Shown: positions 11,804 to 23,508 of the stretch, in pieces | Layout of the letters: the number at the start of each line of letters is the position of its first letter | How positions within the stretch are numbered: position 1 is the stretch's first letter | Assembly: GCA_963920765.1 (NCBI GenBank) | Contig: OY987244.1 | Coordinates: 25,648,358-25,712,357 of the forward strand | Direction of reading: 5' to 3' | Origin: Ulota crispa | Taxonomy: Eukaryota > Streptophyta > Bryopsida > Orthotrichales > Orthotrichaceae | DNA length: 64,000 bases | Translations under genes and position numbers: made by a program | The notes under the pieces: generated by a model | Databases searched by the model: none | Seen by the model: the letters and a program-made list of their open reading frames with translations, nothing else | What the model was told of the DNA's origin: nothing

Positions 11804-12732
11804 GTAACCGTAAAGCACCATTGTCGCTTGGGGGACACGTTGGACTTTGGGCATGTATCTATGGCTAAATTTTGTGTGATTTTCTGAAACTTTTATTGAA
11901 TGTGGGGAATTCAATATCTATGTGGGCATTTATTTTTTTCTTCATTCCGACGTTCGATGAAGAAGTTATGCATGAGTTTATGAAAATGTGGGGAGGGCTG
12001 CCCGTCTGAGCAGCCCAAAAACTTTTTAAAAATTATATATTTTTTAAACAAACATTGGAAATTGGTTCTTTAGATATTTTATACATGGGAAGCTTTGAAT
12101 CATTCCATTTCAATCAATGAGATGAAAGTTATGAGGAGTCTTTGTTTGTGGGCAATTATGAATTCTCTACTTTAAAAAATACTTCGAAGTCCTTTATTTT
12201 ACTTGATTTTCAATATTTTGGAAAAAAAAATTAAACCAAAGGAAGTAGATTTTTTATCACAATAGTATAACCATTGGGATTTGCATTTATCATTTCAATA
12301 ATTAAATTCTTAACAATTTAGTGTTTTGACTCATTCTCTACTTCTTTTTACTTACTATTTTTTTCCCATGTGTTGTATAGTTCCAATTGATTTGAAAATT
12401 CTCCCACACGTACCTAATTTGATCTACATGGAAAAATAAAGGGCAATTTTGGGTAGAGCAATTTTTTTGTTACAAGAGTGGTCAAAGACTTTTGAAATTT
12501 TTGGGCAGCATGGAAAAAACTTCCTTTTTTCACTTTAGATGTAAATATCTCCCTACTTTCCAACTAGAATGAGCTGATTTTTTCCCCACAAGTACCTCTT
12601 CTAGTCTAGAGCAAGATCCTACAATTAGATTTCCCAAAAACAAAACCTAAATTTCCTTTTTACTAAACCTCTTTGAAGTGGCAGTTTTTAGTGATTTTCA
12701 TAAAATAAAGGGCTTGGTCCTTTAGGGGCTAA
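11804..12732 (-). mobile_element. TTAA element D2, inverted relative to D1
   Basis: The left end is decayed (GTAACCGTAAAGCACCATTG) and the right end reads GGTCCTTTAGGGGCTAA. The interior is a reverse-complement match to D1 over most of its length, so D1 and D2 form an inverted pair about 460 bases apart. Confidence 0.8.
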
Positions 12733-13282
12733 CTTTGTGCATTGTTAGTGGGTGAAAAATGCCAAAAAATAGTGGCATTTTGAAAGAACATGATAAAATA
12801 CTGTTAGATTTTTTAAAACATATTTAATTATAGTTTAGAAATAGAAAATGTGGGTCTAACCGTTTTTTCCAAATTCTAGCTGTCCACCCTCCACTGGGTA
12901 ATAAAAGGAGGGACGGGCGCACATTTGTCCAAATTTCTTAGAATCTATAAGAAGTGTGGCTAGTCTGGTTCCATTTTGCCAAGAAAAAGGCCCCAGTCAC
13001 TAGTAGGAATTTAATTTATGGGATTAAGTTTTTAGATCCAGACTTGGTCTAACTAATCATTTTATGATGAGTTAGACCAAGTGTGGGTGTCTATGTGGAA
13101 TATGTTTCTAATATTATATCTTGGGTGGGCAGGTAAAAGTATTGGTTGAGCATGAAAAATGACTGACATTAGGTGGTGAAGCTCTATACTTTTCCCAAAC
13201 ATTGCTAGGAACATGTATTGAATAATCCACTAAGAGACACATAACAACCAATGTCCACAATATGGCCATGTATATATATATA
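12733..13282. other. Unassigned stretch
   Basis: No gene, RNA or repeat from elsewhere in the window is recognisable. It ends in a short TA run that flanks S1. Confidence 0.5.
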
Positions 13283-13690
13283 GGGAATTATTATAGCGAC
13301 ACCCTAAATTGCTAACGGGACACCCCCTCTGAGCATGAAAATGTGATTTTTAATGTTGATTTTGCTAATTTTTTAATTTGGATCAAAAGGTTTATTTCTC
13401 CTTTATCATTCTAAGGTTTTACTATAAAAAAAAGGTGTGCTTAAATTTCAAACTAAAAATATAGGACATTTGAGTTACCTAAAGCAAAAATATATCAAAA
13501 AATAGTATTGGTGCAATAATATTTCAATTTTTTTTTTTTTGTATTTATCATGTTTTCTTTCAAGGAGGCAATAATGTTGTGATTGAATGAATGATGGACC
13601 ACTTAATAAATAAAAAATAGCACTAAATTATCAATTTTCATGCTCAGAGGGGGTGTCCAGTTAGCAATTTAGGGTGTTGATTTAGTAATT

Positions 13691-13693
<3 letters not shown>
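13283..13693. mobile_element. Long-TIR MITE S1
   Basis: The left end GGGAATTATTATAGCGACAC mirrors the right end GTGTTGATTTAGTAATTCCC. Inside, ACCCCCTCTGAGCATGAAAA mirrors TTTTCATGCTCAGAGGGGGT. It is flanked by TA repeats on both sides, so the exact duplication length cannot be read. Confidence 0.8.
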
Positions 13694-13739
<46 letters not shown>

Positions 13740-13752
13740 TATATATATATAT
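13694..13752. repeat. (TA)n microsatellite beside S1
   Basis: A long TA tract interrupted by ACACA follows S1. The short TA run before S1 suggests S1 inserted into this tract. Confidence 0.9.
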
Positions 13753-13928
13753 ACATCTCATGTTCTTTTTTATTACTCCACAAAATGTGAATAGCATATT
13801 GTCAAATTTGAGTTTTTAGTACCTTAAGAAATGTTTTTAGTACTTTTAGAAAGAAAAAAAAAGCTATTCAAGCTGATTAAGAAAATCGTGTTTAAGGTCA
13901 CTATACTAGCTAGTTGGTCATTGGCTAT

Positions 13929-14166
13929 ACAATAGAACTCCTCTAAGCTGATATGGTTGGGGCTCCAAGAATTAGATTAGTTTAAGTAAGTTATTAGTTA
14001 GTTACCTTGAGGTTAGTGCCAAGATAGCATCAAGGAGTATTACTACTATTACATTAATTGCTTTAGTTTATGACTAACGTATGGTTTGACATTGAGATTT
14101 GTGTTATATATTAGATCATAGAGGATATCAATTTAGAGGATATCAATTTAGAGGAATTCTACTGTA
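13929..14166. mobile_element. Small inverted-repeat MITE (238 bp)
   Basis: The left end TACAATAGAACTCCTCTAAG is matched in inverted orientation by TTAGAGGAATTCTACTGTA. Inside the right end the 16-mer GATATCAATTTAGAGG occurs twice in tandem (about 14124-14155). A decayed relative may lie at 28735-28985. Confidence 0.6.
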
Positions 14167-14609
14167 ACCATATGCATCCAACTTAATCCCCAGCTATGGA
14201 TTTGAGCCAAGGATTTATGATCCAAGAACTTGTACAACTCATGATATTTGCAATAAATAAACTCAGAAAATATGGCTAAGGCTCCCATATATGGTCAATT
14301 TTGATTGAGAGCAAACAAAACAAGGATTGGATAATGCTTGTATACATGGAAGGGTGACTACAAGAGAAAAAAAATACAAAACCTTGCAAAATTTTGAAGC
14401 ATGATACAAGGATGAAGTTCAAGAATTTGCATTCACTAAGAACTTAGTCAATCTAAGTTAGTAACTAGATTTTACTTGCAAGAAGGTCATCATCATATTG
14501 AGACTTGCTGCGATGGAAGTACCCATATCAGATAAATTAAGCAATTCCGCAACAAACAACCAAGAGTTTCAAGCAACAATTTTTTTTTCTTAGTGTAGGA
14601 AGTTAAGAT
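14167..14609. other. Unassigned stretch
   Basis: AT-rich sequence without a recognisable gene or repeat. Confidence 0.5.
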
Positions 14610-14923
14610 AAGTTAGGAACATCCATAAGTGCTAGTGTCCCCATATCTGTCACCTCTGAAATCTTGGAAAATTTGTGGAAGTGAATAGATGTAATGACAA
14701 GGATGTACAACTTGTGAACATGAATTTTAAAAGTGGTTATGGGTGCAATAGCAGTTTGCTTTTTAAAAATTCACAACTTATTCTCCTATTATCCAAATAA
14801 TACATTCAAAAATGTAAACTCTTTTTTTTTTGTTCCTAATAGGATCCTATAATTTGCTAGTTGTTTATAAATAGTCATCATGTTCAAAACCCTTAGTTTT
14901 GACGTTTATGGGTGCTCCTACCT
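14610..14923 (+). mobile_element. TA-flanked MITE G2a
   Basis: It is very similar to G2b (53132-53443), including CACCTCTGAAATCTTGG, TGGTTATGGGTGCAATAG and GTTTATGGGTGCTCCTACCT. The left end is decayed (AGTTAGGAACATCC). The inverted ends read AGGTAGGAGCACCCATAA in intact copies. Confidence 0.75.
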
Positions 14924-15104
14924 TACATTGGGATTGCAAACTTTTCATAATTTTATTTGCAAAAATAAACTTACATTGAATTTGGGAGTCAAAAAGTGCT
15001 TTGGTGACCCATTGCCAACCTCTTGACTTGAGTAATGTTGATAAGAACCAAATACTTTTTGCTCAAAGTTACTTCCTATTTCTCTTTGGCACATGTGGCA
15101 TGAC

Positions 15105-15986
15105 TTAACCCCTAAAGCCCAGTGTCCCTATGAGGGAGAAAAGGGATCTTGGGCATGCTTTTCTATTAATTGTTTATCAAATTACTTGAATTTTATTCTT
15201 GAGATAGAGTTTTGCAAGGGCTACATGAGAGTACAATTTTATTCAAATTGGATTCATGATTCAAAATATATGGATGTTCTATGTGTTTTTTTTGTTCAAG
15301 GTGCAAGCTGAGCATGTCAAATTTTGTTAACTTCTCTCAAGGGCCACCAATGAAGGCTTGACCTTTCACTAGAATATTCCAAAAGCTATTAGATAAATTC
15401 ATTTTTGCATTTGACAAAAATAGTAACGTTTAAATTGCAGTAGTTATTAGGGGTTTGATTTTTCAAAAAAAAAAAGGAGGTTGTCAATAAAGTTAAACTC
15501 TTTCAATCTATTGTTTGGGTCTTTTAATTTTCAAATTATCCCTCATAAATTTAGTTTGCAAAGAATCCTAGTGTTATGAAAATTTCAAACACATGCTTGC
15601 AATGCAAGGCCATGTAGGGTGTGTTCTATGTCTTCAATGACCTTGAAAATTGGTGGAAATATGCCTAACAAACTAGAGCATATTAGTCAACTATCTACAA
15701 CACCCCTATTGCAAAAATATTTATCACATGCAGTCAAAGGGACTTGAAATTTTTGGGTAAAAGTCAAAAAAAAATTTTTACACCAACTTCAAATGCTCAT
15801 ACCTCTCAATCCATACAATCAAACCTCATGAAATTTTTCATTATGCCTACTTGCATAAGTCATATGCAAGACCCTTTGGTTAAACTTGTAGAATTTTGAA
15901 AAAAAATAATCTTAGGGTCAAAACACTGAAAATGGTAATTTTCAAGATCTTTCCAGAAAAATTGGGCTTGGACTTTTAGGGGTTAA
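15105..15986 (+). mobile_element. TTAA element E1
   Basis: The left end is TTAACCCCTAAAGCCCAGTG and the right end TTGGACTTTTAGGGGTTAA. At 0.88 kb it is the only clear E copy in the window. An internal stretch about CATGAAATTT resembles K elements. The frame at 15093-15311 crosses the element end and is not a gene. Confidence 0.75.
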
Positions 15987-17347
15987 GTAGTCCCAATCTT
16001 GAAAAGGACAAAAAAATGCATTCCAAAACACTTATCTCTAATGAGATTGAAAATAGTGCACCTTATTGATTGGGAATGAAGTGTTGTTGACTATAGGTAT
16101 TTTCCACCTTATAATTACTACCTTTTTAGTTCTCAAGAAACTTTTTGTAAGATTATTAGAAAGTTATGGTTGAGAACTTGTGAATTGTGTATTGTGCATC
16201 CAATTTGGATTGTAAAAGAAGAAACCTCACACCATGTAATTTGGTTAGAGAACTTATATTGGCATCACGCTTTAAACCTTTACATGTTTTAGATTTCTTT
16301 GACAACAAGACCATCTTGGCCATGTGCCCCCGCTTGATTTCTCTATACCAATGAGTGATCTTTAAACTGGCTAAATTTCAAGATTGCTACCAGAAATTAT
16401 ATGAAACTCATTTTTTTATATGAAACTCATTTTTTTGAACTATACAATATTAAATTTGAAAGTTTTAGTTTTTAGCAGTGTTTTTAACCACTTGAGCTAA
16501 AAAAACAAAAACCATATTTGGGATCACTGCTACCAATAATATGCAAATGATGGGCCAAACTTATGATCATCAATATGGAGAATACACTTTACCAATTCTG
16601 ATAAACGTCTTGTATCTTTTATCAACTTTGCTAGCACATGAAAGTAGACCCTCATCCTTGAGATTCTGTCCAACCAGATAGTGCCATTTCAGCAAGGCCC
16701 CTTTTGTAGCCGGTTACATAAGCAGTTCCTGGATAGAAGGGACTTTGGGAAAAGGCTTTCCTTGAAGGGACTGGCCAATGAGAAATTGACAATTGATGAG
16801 GCATGGGGGTTGGGCCCAAGCATGTGCTGCCAAAAATGAACTGAGTGTTGTTGTGATTGGCTCTGAACCCAAAAACATCAAGCAAGTTTACATCAGGGGC
16901 AATCACACCTTTTTCACCTCATTCTCAATGTTCAAAGAATGGGGGGTGTGACATTCTCTTCTTGATATGTGGAGGGCACATTTTTTGAAGATTGAGAAGT
17001 TTTTTTTTCCACTTCCAAAGGAGAAGAATGGGCGTGGAGAAGTTTTTGCACCTAAAGTTTTTATTGATGCCTGTCTCTTTTTCATCTTGCTCTTCTTGTT
17101 TTCACTCTCCTTGTAGTTGGAGCTCTTAGTTGAGTGTGTGAATGCAACTTGCTTTACTACCGCATCACCGTTTCTAAGTAAACTCATTCTCTATTCTCCA
17201 TCACTCACAAAATGGGAATTATATCTCAATCATGAAGAAGTGCTCCCTTTGACACCTATTTTCTCTACAAAACTTCTCATTCTTCATAAAAAAATTGTTC
17301 TTGGAGGAGGTGTGACTACCCCTAACGTAAATTTAGGCTTCATTTAT
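15987..17347. other. Unassigned stretch with a locally GC-richer patch
   Basis: 16640-17120 is richer in GC than its surroundings and is open on the minus strand in two short overlapping frames (16652-16906 and 16903-17187). Neither has a recognisable domain, and neither has a partner copy in the window. It could be a decayed gene or element fragment, but there is not enough to call one. Confidence 0.4.
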
Positions 17348-17640
17348 TACACATATGTGCTTGTGGGGGACATGATGAAAAATTTGGAAAAAAACTTTAA
17401 TTTTTCACTGGCCAAAAAATGAAAGAATTTGAATGTTTACCATCAAAGAACTGAATTTAGAAATTTTTAATTCACATTTGGATTTAGAGACCCTAGTTTT
17501 GTATAGAGCCACATACGAAGGTGAAATTGGCCAACTCCAAAGCAAAGGGAAAATTACTACTTTTACATTTATTTGTAAAAAAGAGTGAGCATTTCGACCC
17601 AAGCCCCACAAACACGCAAGTGCGGTACATTGAGTTGTAA
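17348..17640. mobile_element. Palindromic MITE M3
   Basis: The left end carries ACATATGTGCTTGTGGGGGA. The right end carries the inverted AAGCCCCACAAACACGCAAG. The interior shares ATTTGGATTTAGAGACC with M1, M2 and M4. Confidence 0.55.
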
Positions 17641-17652
17641 ATTTGTTGAGTA

Positions 17653-17984
17653 AGGTAGGAGGTTCTAAAATTGTGCAAGCTCTAAAATGATGCACCTTTT
17701 TAAATGTGTTTTGTTTGTATATGTTATTTTTCATAATCCTTCAACGATGTATATGTAATGTACATTTGAGGAGGTGCACCATTTTAGAGCAATATGGCCT
17801 TTCCAATTCAAATTTTCTTAACTAATTCCAAAAAGCTCCAAAAAATATGAAACAATTTGGGATAGATGCCAATTCCTCTTGTCTTCCAAGGAAAAATTAC
17901 TGAGAAATAATTCAAGAAGTTTCACCTCCCCAAAAATTCAGTTTTAGCACTTAAATGCTCCATTTATGAGCCTCCTAGCTACTT
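17653..17984 (+). mobile_element. TA-flanked MITE P1
   Basis: It starts AGGTAGGAGGTTCTAAAAT after TA and ends GCCTCCTAGCTACTT. The interior shares CAAGAAGTTTCACCTCCCC and GCCAATTCCTCTTGTCTTCC with P2 and P3. Confidence 0.7.
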
Positions 17985-18051
17985 TATTACCCTTCCTAAT
18001 TAGCATGAAATATTGCTTTGAGGTAGGAGGCTCAAAACAATTTGAGCTCTA

Positions 18052-18378
18052 AGGTAAGAGGCTCAAACTTTGTTAGGGCAGTAATACCGCTCACCTCCCC
18101 AAATGAACTCCACTGGTACATGTCCTTATTCATACCCTTATAGAAATGTACATCTTGCGTACATTTGATGAAGTGATCCATTTTAGATCCCTATAACCTT
18201 TCCACTTCATAATTTCATAACTAATTCCACATTGCTCTAAAAAATACAAAAAAACTTGAATTAGATGCCAATTCCTTTTGTCTTTTAAGGAAAATTTACT
18301 GAAAATTATTTCAAGAAATTTCACCTCCCCAAAATTTAGTTTCAGCTCTTAGATGGTCGGTTTATGAGCCTCTTACCT
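18052..18378 (+). mobile_element. TA-flanked MITE P2
   Basis: It runs from AGGTAAGAGGCTCAAACTT to ATGAGCCTCTTACCT, flanked by TA. A second left-end-like sequence (GAGGTAGGAGGCTC, 18020-18033) stands just before it, the remnant of a neighbouring copy. Confidence 0.7.
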
Positions 18379-18899
18379 TAGAAGCCTTCACTGACACAAA
18401 GGTACATACTCAATCACAAGTGTACTATACTGTACATGTTGGATTTTTCAATGCGGTGATAACAAAAACTTCATGATTTGGACGCTTTTAGAGCTTCTAC
18501 CAATCCAACTTGAGAAATTCATAACTAACCCCACAAGATTGCAAAAAACGTGAAATCGACTATGTAATTCTTTTTATCTTCAAATATTTCAAGGAGTCTA
18601 GCTCCTCCAGGAGTGCAAATCACTTAGCAAAGGGTTAACGCGATATTTATTAATTTGGAAAAAGCCCCAATTTTGGGGAAATTTTGAATGTTTGAATTTT
18701 AAAGAATTTTCAGGTGATTAAAGTGAATTTTATGATGATTTGTTCAAGGCCTTATATCAATGATGAAATATTGTGAAGGAATTATAAAAAAACTCACTTT
18801 AAATCATGAAAATATTGTCGTAAATGTAAAATTTAGTATCTCCAAAACCAAATTTTAAAAGGTGTTTTTCCCAAGTTAGCATATATTGTGTTGGTTGCT
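18379..18899. other. Unassigned stretch
   Basis: No gene is seen. A GGTTAACGCGATA motif at 18633 echoes the CTCAACGCGCAGGG end of the short TTAA element at 18900 and may be one end of an older relative. Confidence 0.4.
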
Positions 18900-18980
18900 T
18901 TAACTCCTCAACGCGCAGGGTATAGCGAAATACACTGAAAATGGGGCGACGTTTGCACTCCTGGGGCATTGAGGGGTTAA
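18900..18980. mobile_element. Very short TTAA element (81 bp)
   Basis: The left end is TTAACTCCTCAACGCGCAGG and the right end CTGGGGCATTGAGGGGTTAA. The ends are only partly complementary. It may be a deletion derivative of a larger element. Confidence 0.5.
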
Positions 18981-19316
18981 GGACCTCCTACCTTAAATCC
19001 AGTACTGGATTTTAAACCATGACCCATCAAACTTTAGAATTGCTAATATGGTTTCAGATTTTCGAACATACTGACTTTAGTCAAGCCATGCATCTACCAC
19101 ATTTCAAAACTAAAACTCCTTGTTTATGTCATTTCATAAAAATGATCTTATGGACACTAAATACATTGCCCAAAGGACAAGTAGGGTGGAACATAAAATG
19201 AAGCAAAGCTGTATTATATCCTCCAAAAAATAAATTTAAGACAACAACTACAAAGTAGATGCAACTTATCAGTAGCAAGTTGGAAGGAGCTGCCTTGCTC
19301 CATGAAGCTCCATACG

Positions 19317-20295
19317 TTGACCCCTAAAGGACCAAGTGGCTATTCAACAACCACTTGAGAACTCGGGTAGGGTCATATGAAGTTAATTTTTATTGGATGT
19401 TCTCAAAATTGTTACACAAGGTACAAATATGTATCCCATAAGTGCAGATGTAATTTTTTCCCCAATCAAATGCCCGGTTCAAAAGTTATGTTACCTGAAA
19501 GCATTTGGATAGCTCGGGTAGCTTGGGCATTTTTGGAGAATATTATGCTAAAACTCTCATCAACTTTTGAGATTTCATAAGTATGTAACTAAAAAAACAT
19601 AATGTACAATTGTCAAAAACAAACAAAAAAACAAAAAAAAACAAAAAAAAACTCTCACATCACATTTAGAAGGGAGTCAAACTTTGTTAATTACGTTTGG
19701 GTAGTTTCAAGAAAAAAAAACTCCTCTAACTTCAAGCTCTATTATCTTTCAATCTATAAATCCAAAACTCTTGAAACATTTTTCACATATTCCAAATGAT
19801 TGTCTCTAAATTTCACCATTCAGATTTCAAATTAAAAACTTCCTCATTGCACTAGAAATCATGAAAGAATGACTAATGTATAGCCAATTCACTAAATCTC
19901 CTTGCATTGCAAGGTGATTTAGAATAAGCAAGATTCTATATTTGCATTTGAAAATTTTCATGAGTGAACCCAACATCATATACTTGTGAATGGTCAAAAA
20001 GCTCAAATTTATGTAGAGCAAAAATTTTACTCTAGGAAGGCTCAAAGTCTGCTGACCTTGTTTTGCAAGAATGAAAAAAAGCTATTTTCTCACTTCAAAC
20101 ATTACAATCTTACAATCCACGCTGTCAAATGGGCTGATTTTTTTTTGCACACATTAACTTATCTGTTTGACACACTTTTTGTACAGTTGGAATTGAGAAA
20201 AAAGGTTTTTATTTTCAATTTTGGGCAATGCATTAAAAGTTGGCAGTTTCTGAGTTTTTTTCTCAAAAAGCACCCTTGGTCCTTTTGGGGGATAA
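19317..20295 (-). mobile_element. TTAA element B2
   Basis: The left end is TTGACCCCTAAAGGACCAAG and the right end CCTTGGTCCTTTTGGGGGATAA, read here as its first 20 bases. The interior is the reverse complement of B1. It contains several short open frames that are A/T-run artefacts. Confidence 0.8.
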
Positions 20296-20817
20296 TGGTA
20301 GCTTGGTGAACAAATCGACTTGGGTGGACGGATAACATGGACAAGAAAAAAATTCACTCAAACAAATCACATGAAACCATGTACTCGTATATTGGGCAAT
20401 ATAAAAATTCTTAAGGTATTTACTTTTGCAAACCATATAAGAATTTGTATGGAATGATTTACGTATTTAAGCTTATATAAAACATAGTTTGAATTCAAAC
20501 TAAATACAAACTATCAAAGTTTGAAATTCCTTTCTAAAGCAACATTTGAAACATGTAGCTCATGTATAAAGGCTCCTTTATACTAGGAATTGAGGCCATT
20601 CTGGAGCTTAATAAGCTTCCAATCTCTTCTTCTCATTGATTCGACTCTTCAAATCAACATGAAGGTTTTGACATCTAGAATCTATTCAAGAATTTTGAAA
20701 AATCTTTTGATTAGGACAAAATTTGATATGGTTTTAGCTTTAAGATCGGATTCACCAAGAATTAAAGGCCGTTCTTTTTTTTTTGTCTTGAAGCTGTTGT
20801 CAATTTTTATGAAATTA
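20296..20817. other. Unassigned stretch
   Basis: AT-rich DNA with no supported gene. The frames here end inside the GC-rich Q element that follows. Confidence 0.5.
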
Positions 20818-21235
20818 GAGCATCTCCATCGGCTGACTCCAGCTCGGGGGTGGCCGAGGGGGGGTGGAGAGGCCGGAAGGCAGTTTTTCAAAATCTGATC
20901 GCCACCGGTGCCAAGCAGGGTCCGGGACGCGGAGCTCCTGGGGTTGATAACTTTCTTAGCAAGCTGGGATTCCGGGGGTCTTGCAAAGTATGTTCTATTT
21001 TGTATCTTTGATCATGTCTCAAGGTCCATAATCATAATTCAGCTCTTAATTCAGCTAGCTGCTGCAGGTCTTAGTGCCTGCGTGCCATGACATCAACGTT
21101 CTTCAAAATCCCAGACCCCCGGCTAGTGTAGCACCGGTGGGGATGGAGGCGCAGGGCCGGCCTAGGAGCACTCCCCAGGCCTTGGCAACGAGAGCTCTCT
21201 GGAGCTGGAATTTGCCCGGTCCGGTGAAGATGCTC
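20818..21235. mobile_element. GC-rich Tourist-like MITE (418 bp)
   Basis: It begins GAGCATCTCCATCGG and ends CCGGTGAAGATGCTC, with TTA on both sides. It is far richer in GC (GGGGGTGGCCGAGG, CGGCCTAGGAGC) than its AT-rich surroundings. The ends match the Q family; the interior is not shared with Q1-Q3. Confidence 0.75.
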
Positions 21236-21551
21236 TTATGATCATTTTCAAGAAATCAAAGTTTTTTTTGGAAGATAGTTAACATTGTAAGATAGAACCA
21301 AAATTCAATAGCTCTACTGTAGTTGTGGCTTCAATTTTTTAGCTTCAATGTCCTTGAATATGAGTAAACAGGCCTTGAAAATAATGTTATAACGATGAAT
21401 GCTTGAGACCATCCTCAAAGTCATATAGACTAAAACCCCAGTTCAAGCAAGCCCAAGTTTTTGTTGGCCTTCTCTACATGCCGATTTATCCTTTGAGTTG
21501 GGGCCATGAACAGTTGGAGCTATTTCAATCAACATTTCAGCCCAAGTGGCT

Positions 21552-21785
21552 TTAACCCTTAAATGACTGAAAGGCCCTTTGCAATTAGTACAATATAGGG
21601 TAGTTTTTTTGTATTTGGAATGGATCCACACCTCTACTACATTTGAGACCAACAAAGAAGTTGGAGAATAGATTAATGCGGTTCTAGTGAGTTACTTGAG
21701 ATCTCAAATTAAAATTTCTTATTAGTAGCAAATGAAAATTACACATCCGCATATATACTATGTTCTATGGTCATTTAAGGGTTAA
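21552..21785 (+). mobile_element. TTAA element F1 (234 bp)
   Basis: The left end is TTAACCCTTAAATGACTGAA and the right end TATGGTCATTTAAGGGTTAA. Each end contains a second TTAA just inside the first. The interior matches F2 and F3 (TGGATCCACACCTCTACTA, GTTCTAGTGAGTTACTTGAG). It is the intact reference for the split F3. Confidence 0.8.
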
Positions 21786-21806
21786 GAAAGGGTCCAAGTT
21801 TCTATC

Positions 21807-22762
21807 TTAACTCCTAAATCACAAAAGTTCATTCAACAGTTAGTTGAAAGTTTGGGTAAGTTCCCCTATGAAGTCAATTTTTGGTGGATGTTTCTAAAAT
21901 TTGGAGACAAAGGTGCACATAATGAATACCTTTGTATAAAATCTAAAAAAAAAACTTTGATTGGATGCTTGAGTAAAAAGTTATGTTACCTAAAAGAATT
22001 TGGGCACCTTGGGCCAATTTGGCATCTGGAGAATCTTATGCCAAAACTCTCACTAACTTCTAAAACTTGGCATGTATGTAACTAATAAAATATGGTATAC
22101 AATTGTCAAAAAAAAGTTGAGCTCATAAATCACAATCTAAAAGGAGTCAAACTTTGTTAACTATGTCCGGGTATTTTCAAGAAAAAATATTTTCTTCTAA
22201 CTTCAAGCCCTATTGTCTTGCATTCCATAAATTTGAAGTTCTTGAAACTTTTTTTAAATATTCAAAATGTTTGCCTCTAAATTTTCACCATTTGTATTAC
22301 AAATGTAAGACTTCCTCATTGCACAAGAAACCATGAAAGAATGACTAATGTATTGTCAATTCACTAAATCTCCTTGCAATGTAGGGTGATGTAGACTAAG
22401 CTAGATTCTATATTTGCTTCTAAAAATTTTCATGAGTGAACCTAACATCAAATACTTGTGAATGGTCAAAAATCTTGTTTAGAGCAAAAAAATCCCTTTA
22501 GGAGGGCTCAAAGTTTGCTGACCTTGTTTTGCAAGAGTGAAAAATAATTGTTTCTTGCACTTCAAACATTATAACCTTACAATCTACGTGGTCAAATGGG
22601 CTAATTTTTTTTCCAAACATTGCCTTACTTATGTGTTACACTTTTGTACGGTTGAATTTTTATTATTTCAAAGTTTTTATTTTGAACTTTAAATATGTCA
22701 TTAAAAAATGGCAGTTTTGGTCTTGTTTTTCTTTGCAACACCCTTTGGGCTTTAGGGGTTAA
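21807..22762 (-). mobile_element. TTAA element B3
   Basis: The left end is TTAACTCCTAAATCACAAAA and the right end CACCCTTTGGGCTTTAGGGG then TTAA. It is a reverse-complement match to B1 and parallel to B2, for example in AAACCATGAAAGAATGACTA. Confidence 0.8.
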
Positions 22763-22791
22763 TAAGAGTAAAGAGCCAATTTCTTAGTGTG

Positions 22792-23029
22792 TTAACCCTT
22801 AAGCGCCCCAGCAACAGGATCTTGTCGTTGGGGCCCACAACTTTATCTCACTTTTTCTCTTAATTTGTACGGTGAAAATAGTCATGGTTGGTCCCCATCA
22901 ACAGAGAAGGTAGTCCTTTTTCAAATCTTGTGGTCACTTTTTTTGGATATAATTTTCCAAGCTGTGGTGGCCATTAAACCCCTTGTTTTCTCCTATATCC
23001 TAAAATAACTATGGGCGCTCAGGGGTTAA
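22792..23029. mobile_element. TTAA element H1 (238 bp)
   Basis: The left end is TTAACCCTTAAGCGCCCCAG and the right end ATGGGCGCTCAGGGGTTAA. The central part is GC-richer than its flanks. No second full copy is seen. Confidence 0.65.
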
Positions 23030-23417
23030 GGTCTTAGGGTCCAAAGAAGTCAAGGCCATTAGTGTAATCTTTAAAAATTCTAAATAAAGAGGATCTAATA
23101 AACAAATTTAATTTAATACATGCATTGAGATATTTATTCCATCCTATTGTTGACCACCTCAATATATATACAAAGTTGTAAACATTATTTCAACACAATT
23201 TGACAATGGCCCCTAGGAAAAAAGTGGCCTCCCATTTTCAAAAGGTTCAATTTTTGGAATTAGGGTGGTGTCAAATCTTGTTTTTTTTAATTATGAAAAT
23301 GGGTTTAACATTTGACCTTGTTTCCTAGTAATAAGGCCCCTCAAACCATTTTTCAAACAACCAACCAAAATAAGACCATAATGAGGAGTTGCAAACCTTT
23401 CAAAATGACCTCAATTC

Positions 23418-23508
23418 TTAACCCTTAAGCACCAGGGTCACCGTGGGTATATGGGATCCCGTGTATTTGCGGGGACAAAAATTGTCCCCTTCAGTGTTTA
23501 AGGGTTAA
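23418..23508. mobile_element. Miniature TTAA element (91 bp)
   Basis: The left end is TTAACCCTTAAGCACCAGGG and the right end CAGTGTTTAAGGGTTAA. It includes GGGGACAAAAATTGTCCCC, a perfect hairpin with a short loop. Confidence 0.65.

Noticed and set aside
13694-13752. TA tract as a TATA-type promoter region
   Set aside because: It is a simple microsatellite next to a MITE with no gene downstream.
16652-17187. Two overlapping minus-strand frames as a gene
   Set aside because: There is no recognisable domain and no credible splice or promoter context. They are kept only as an unassigned GC-richer patch.
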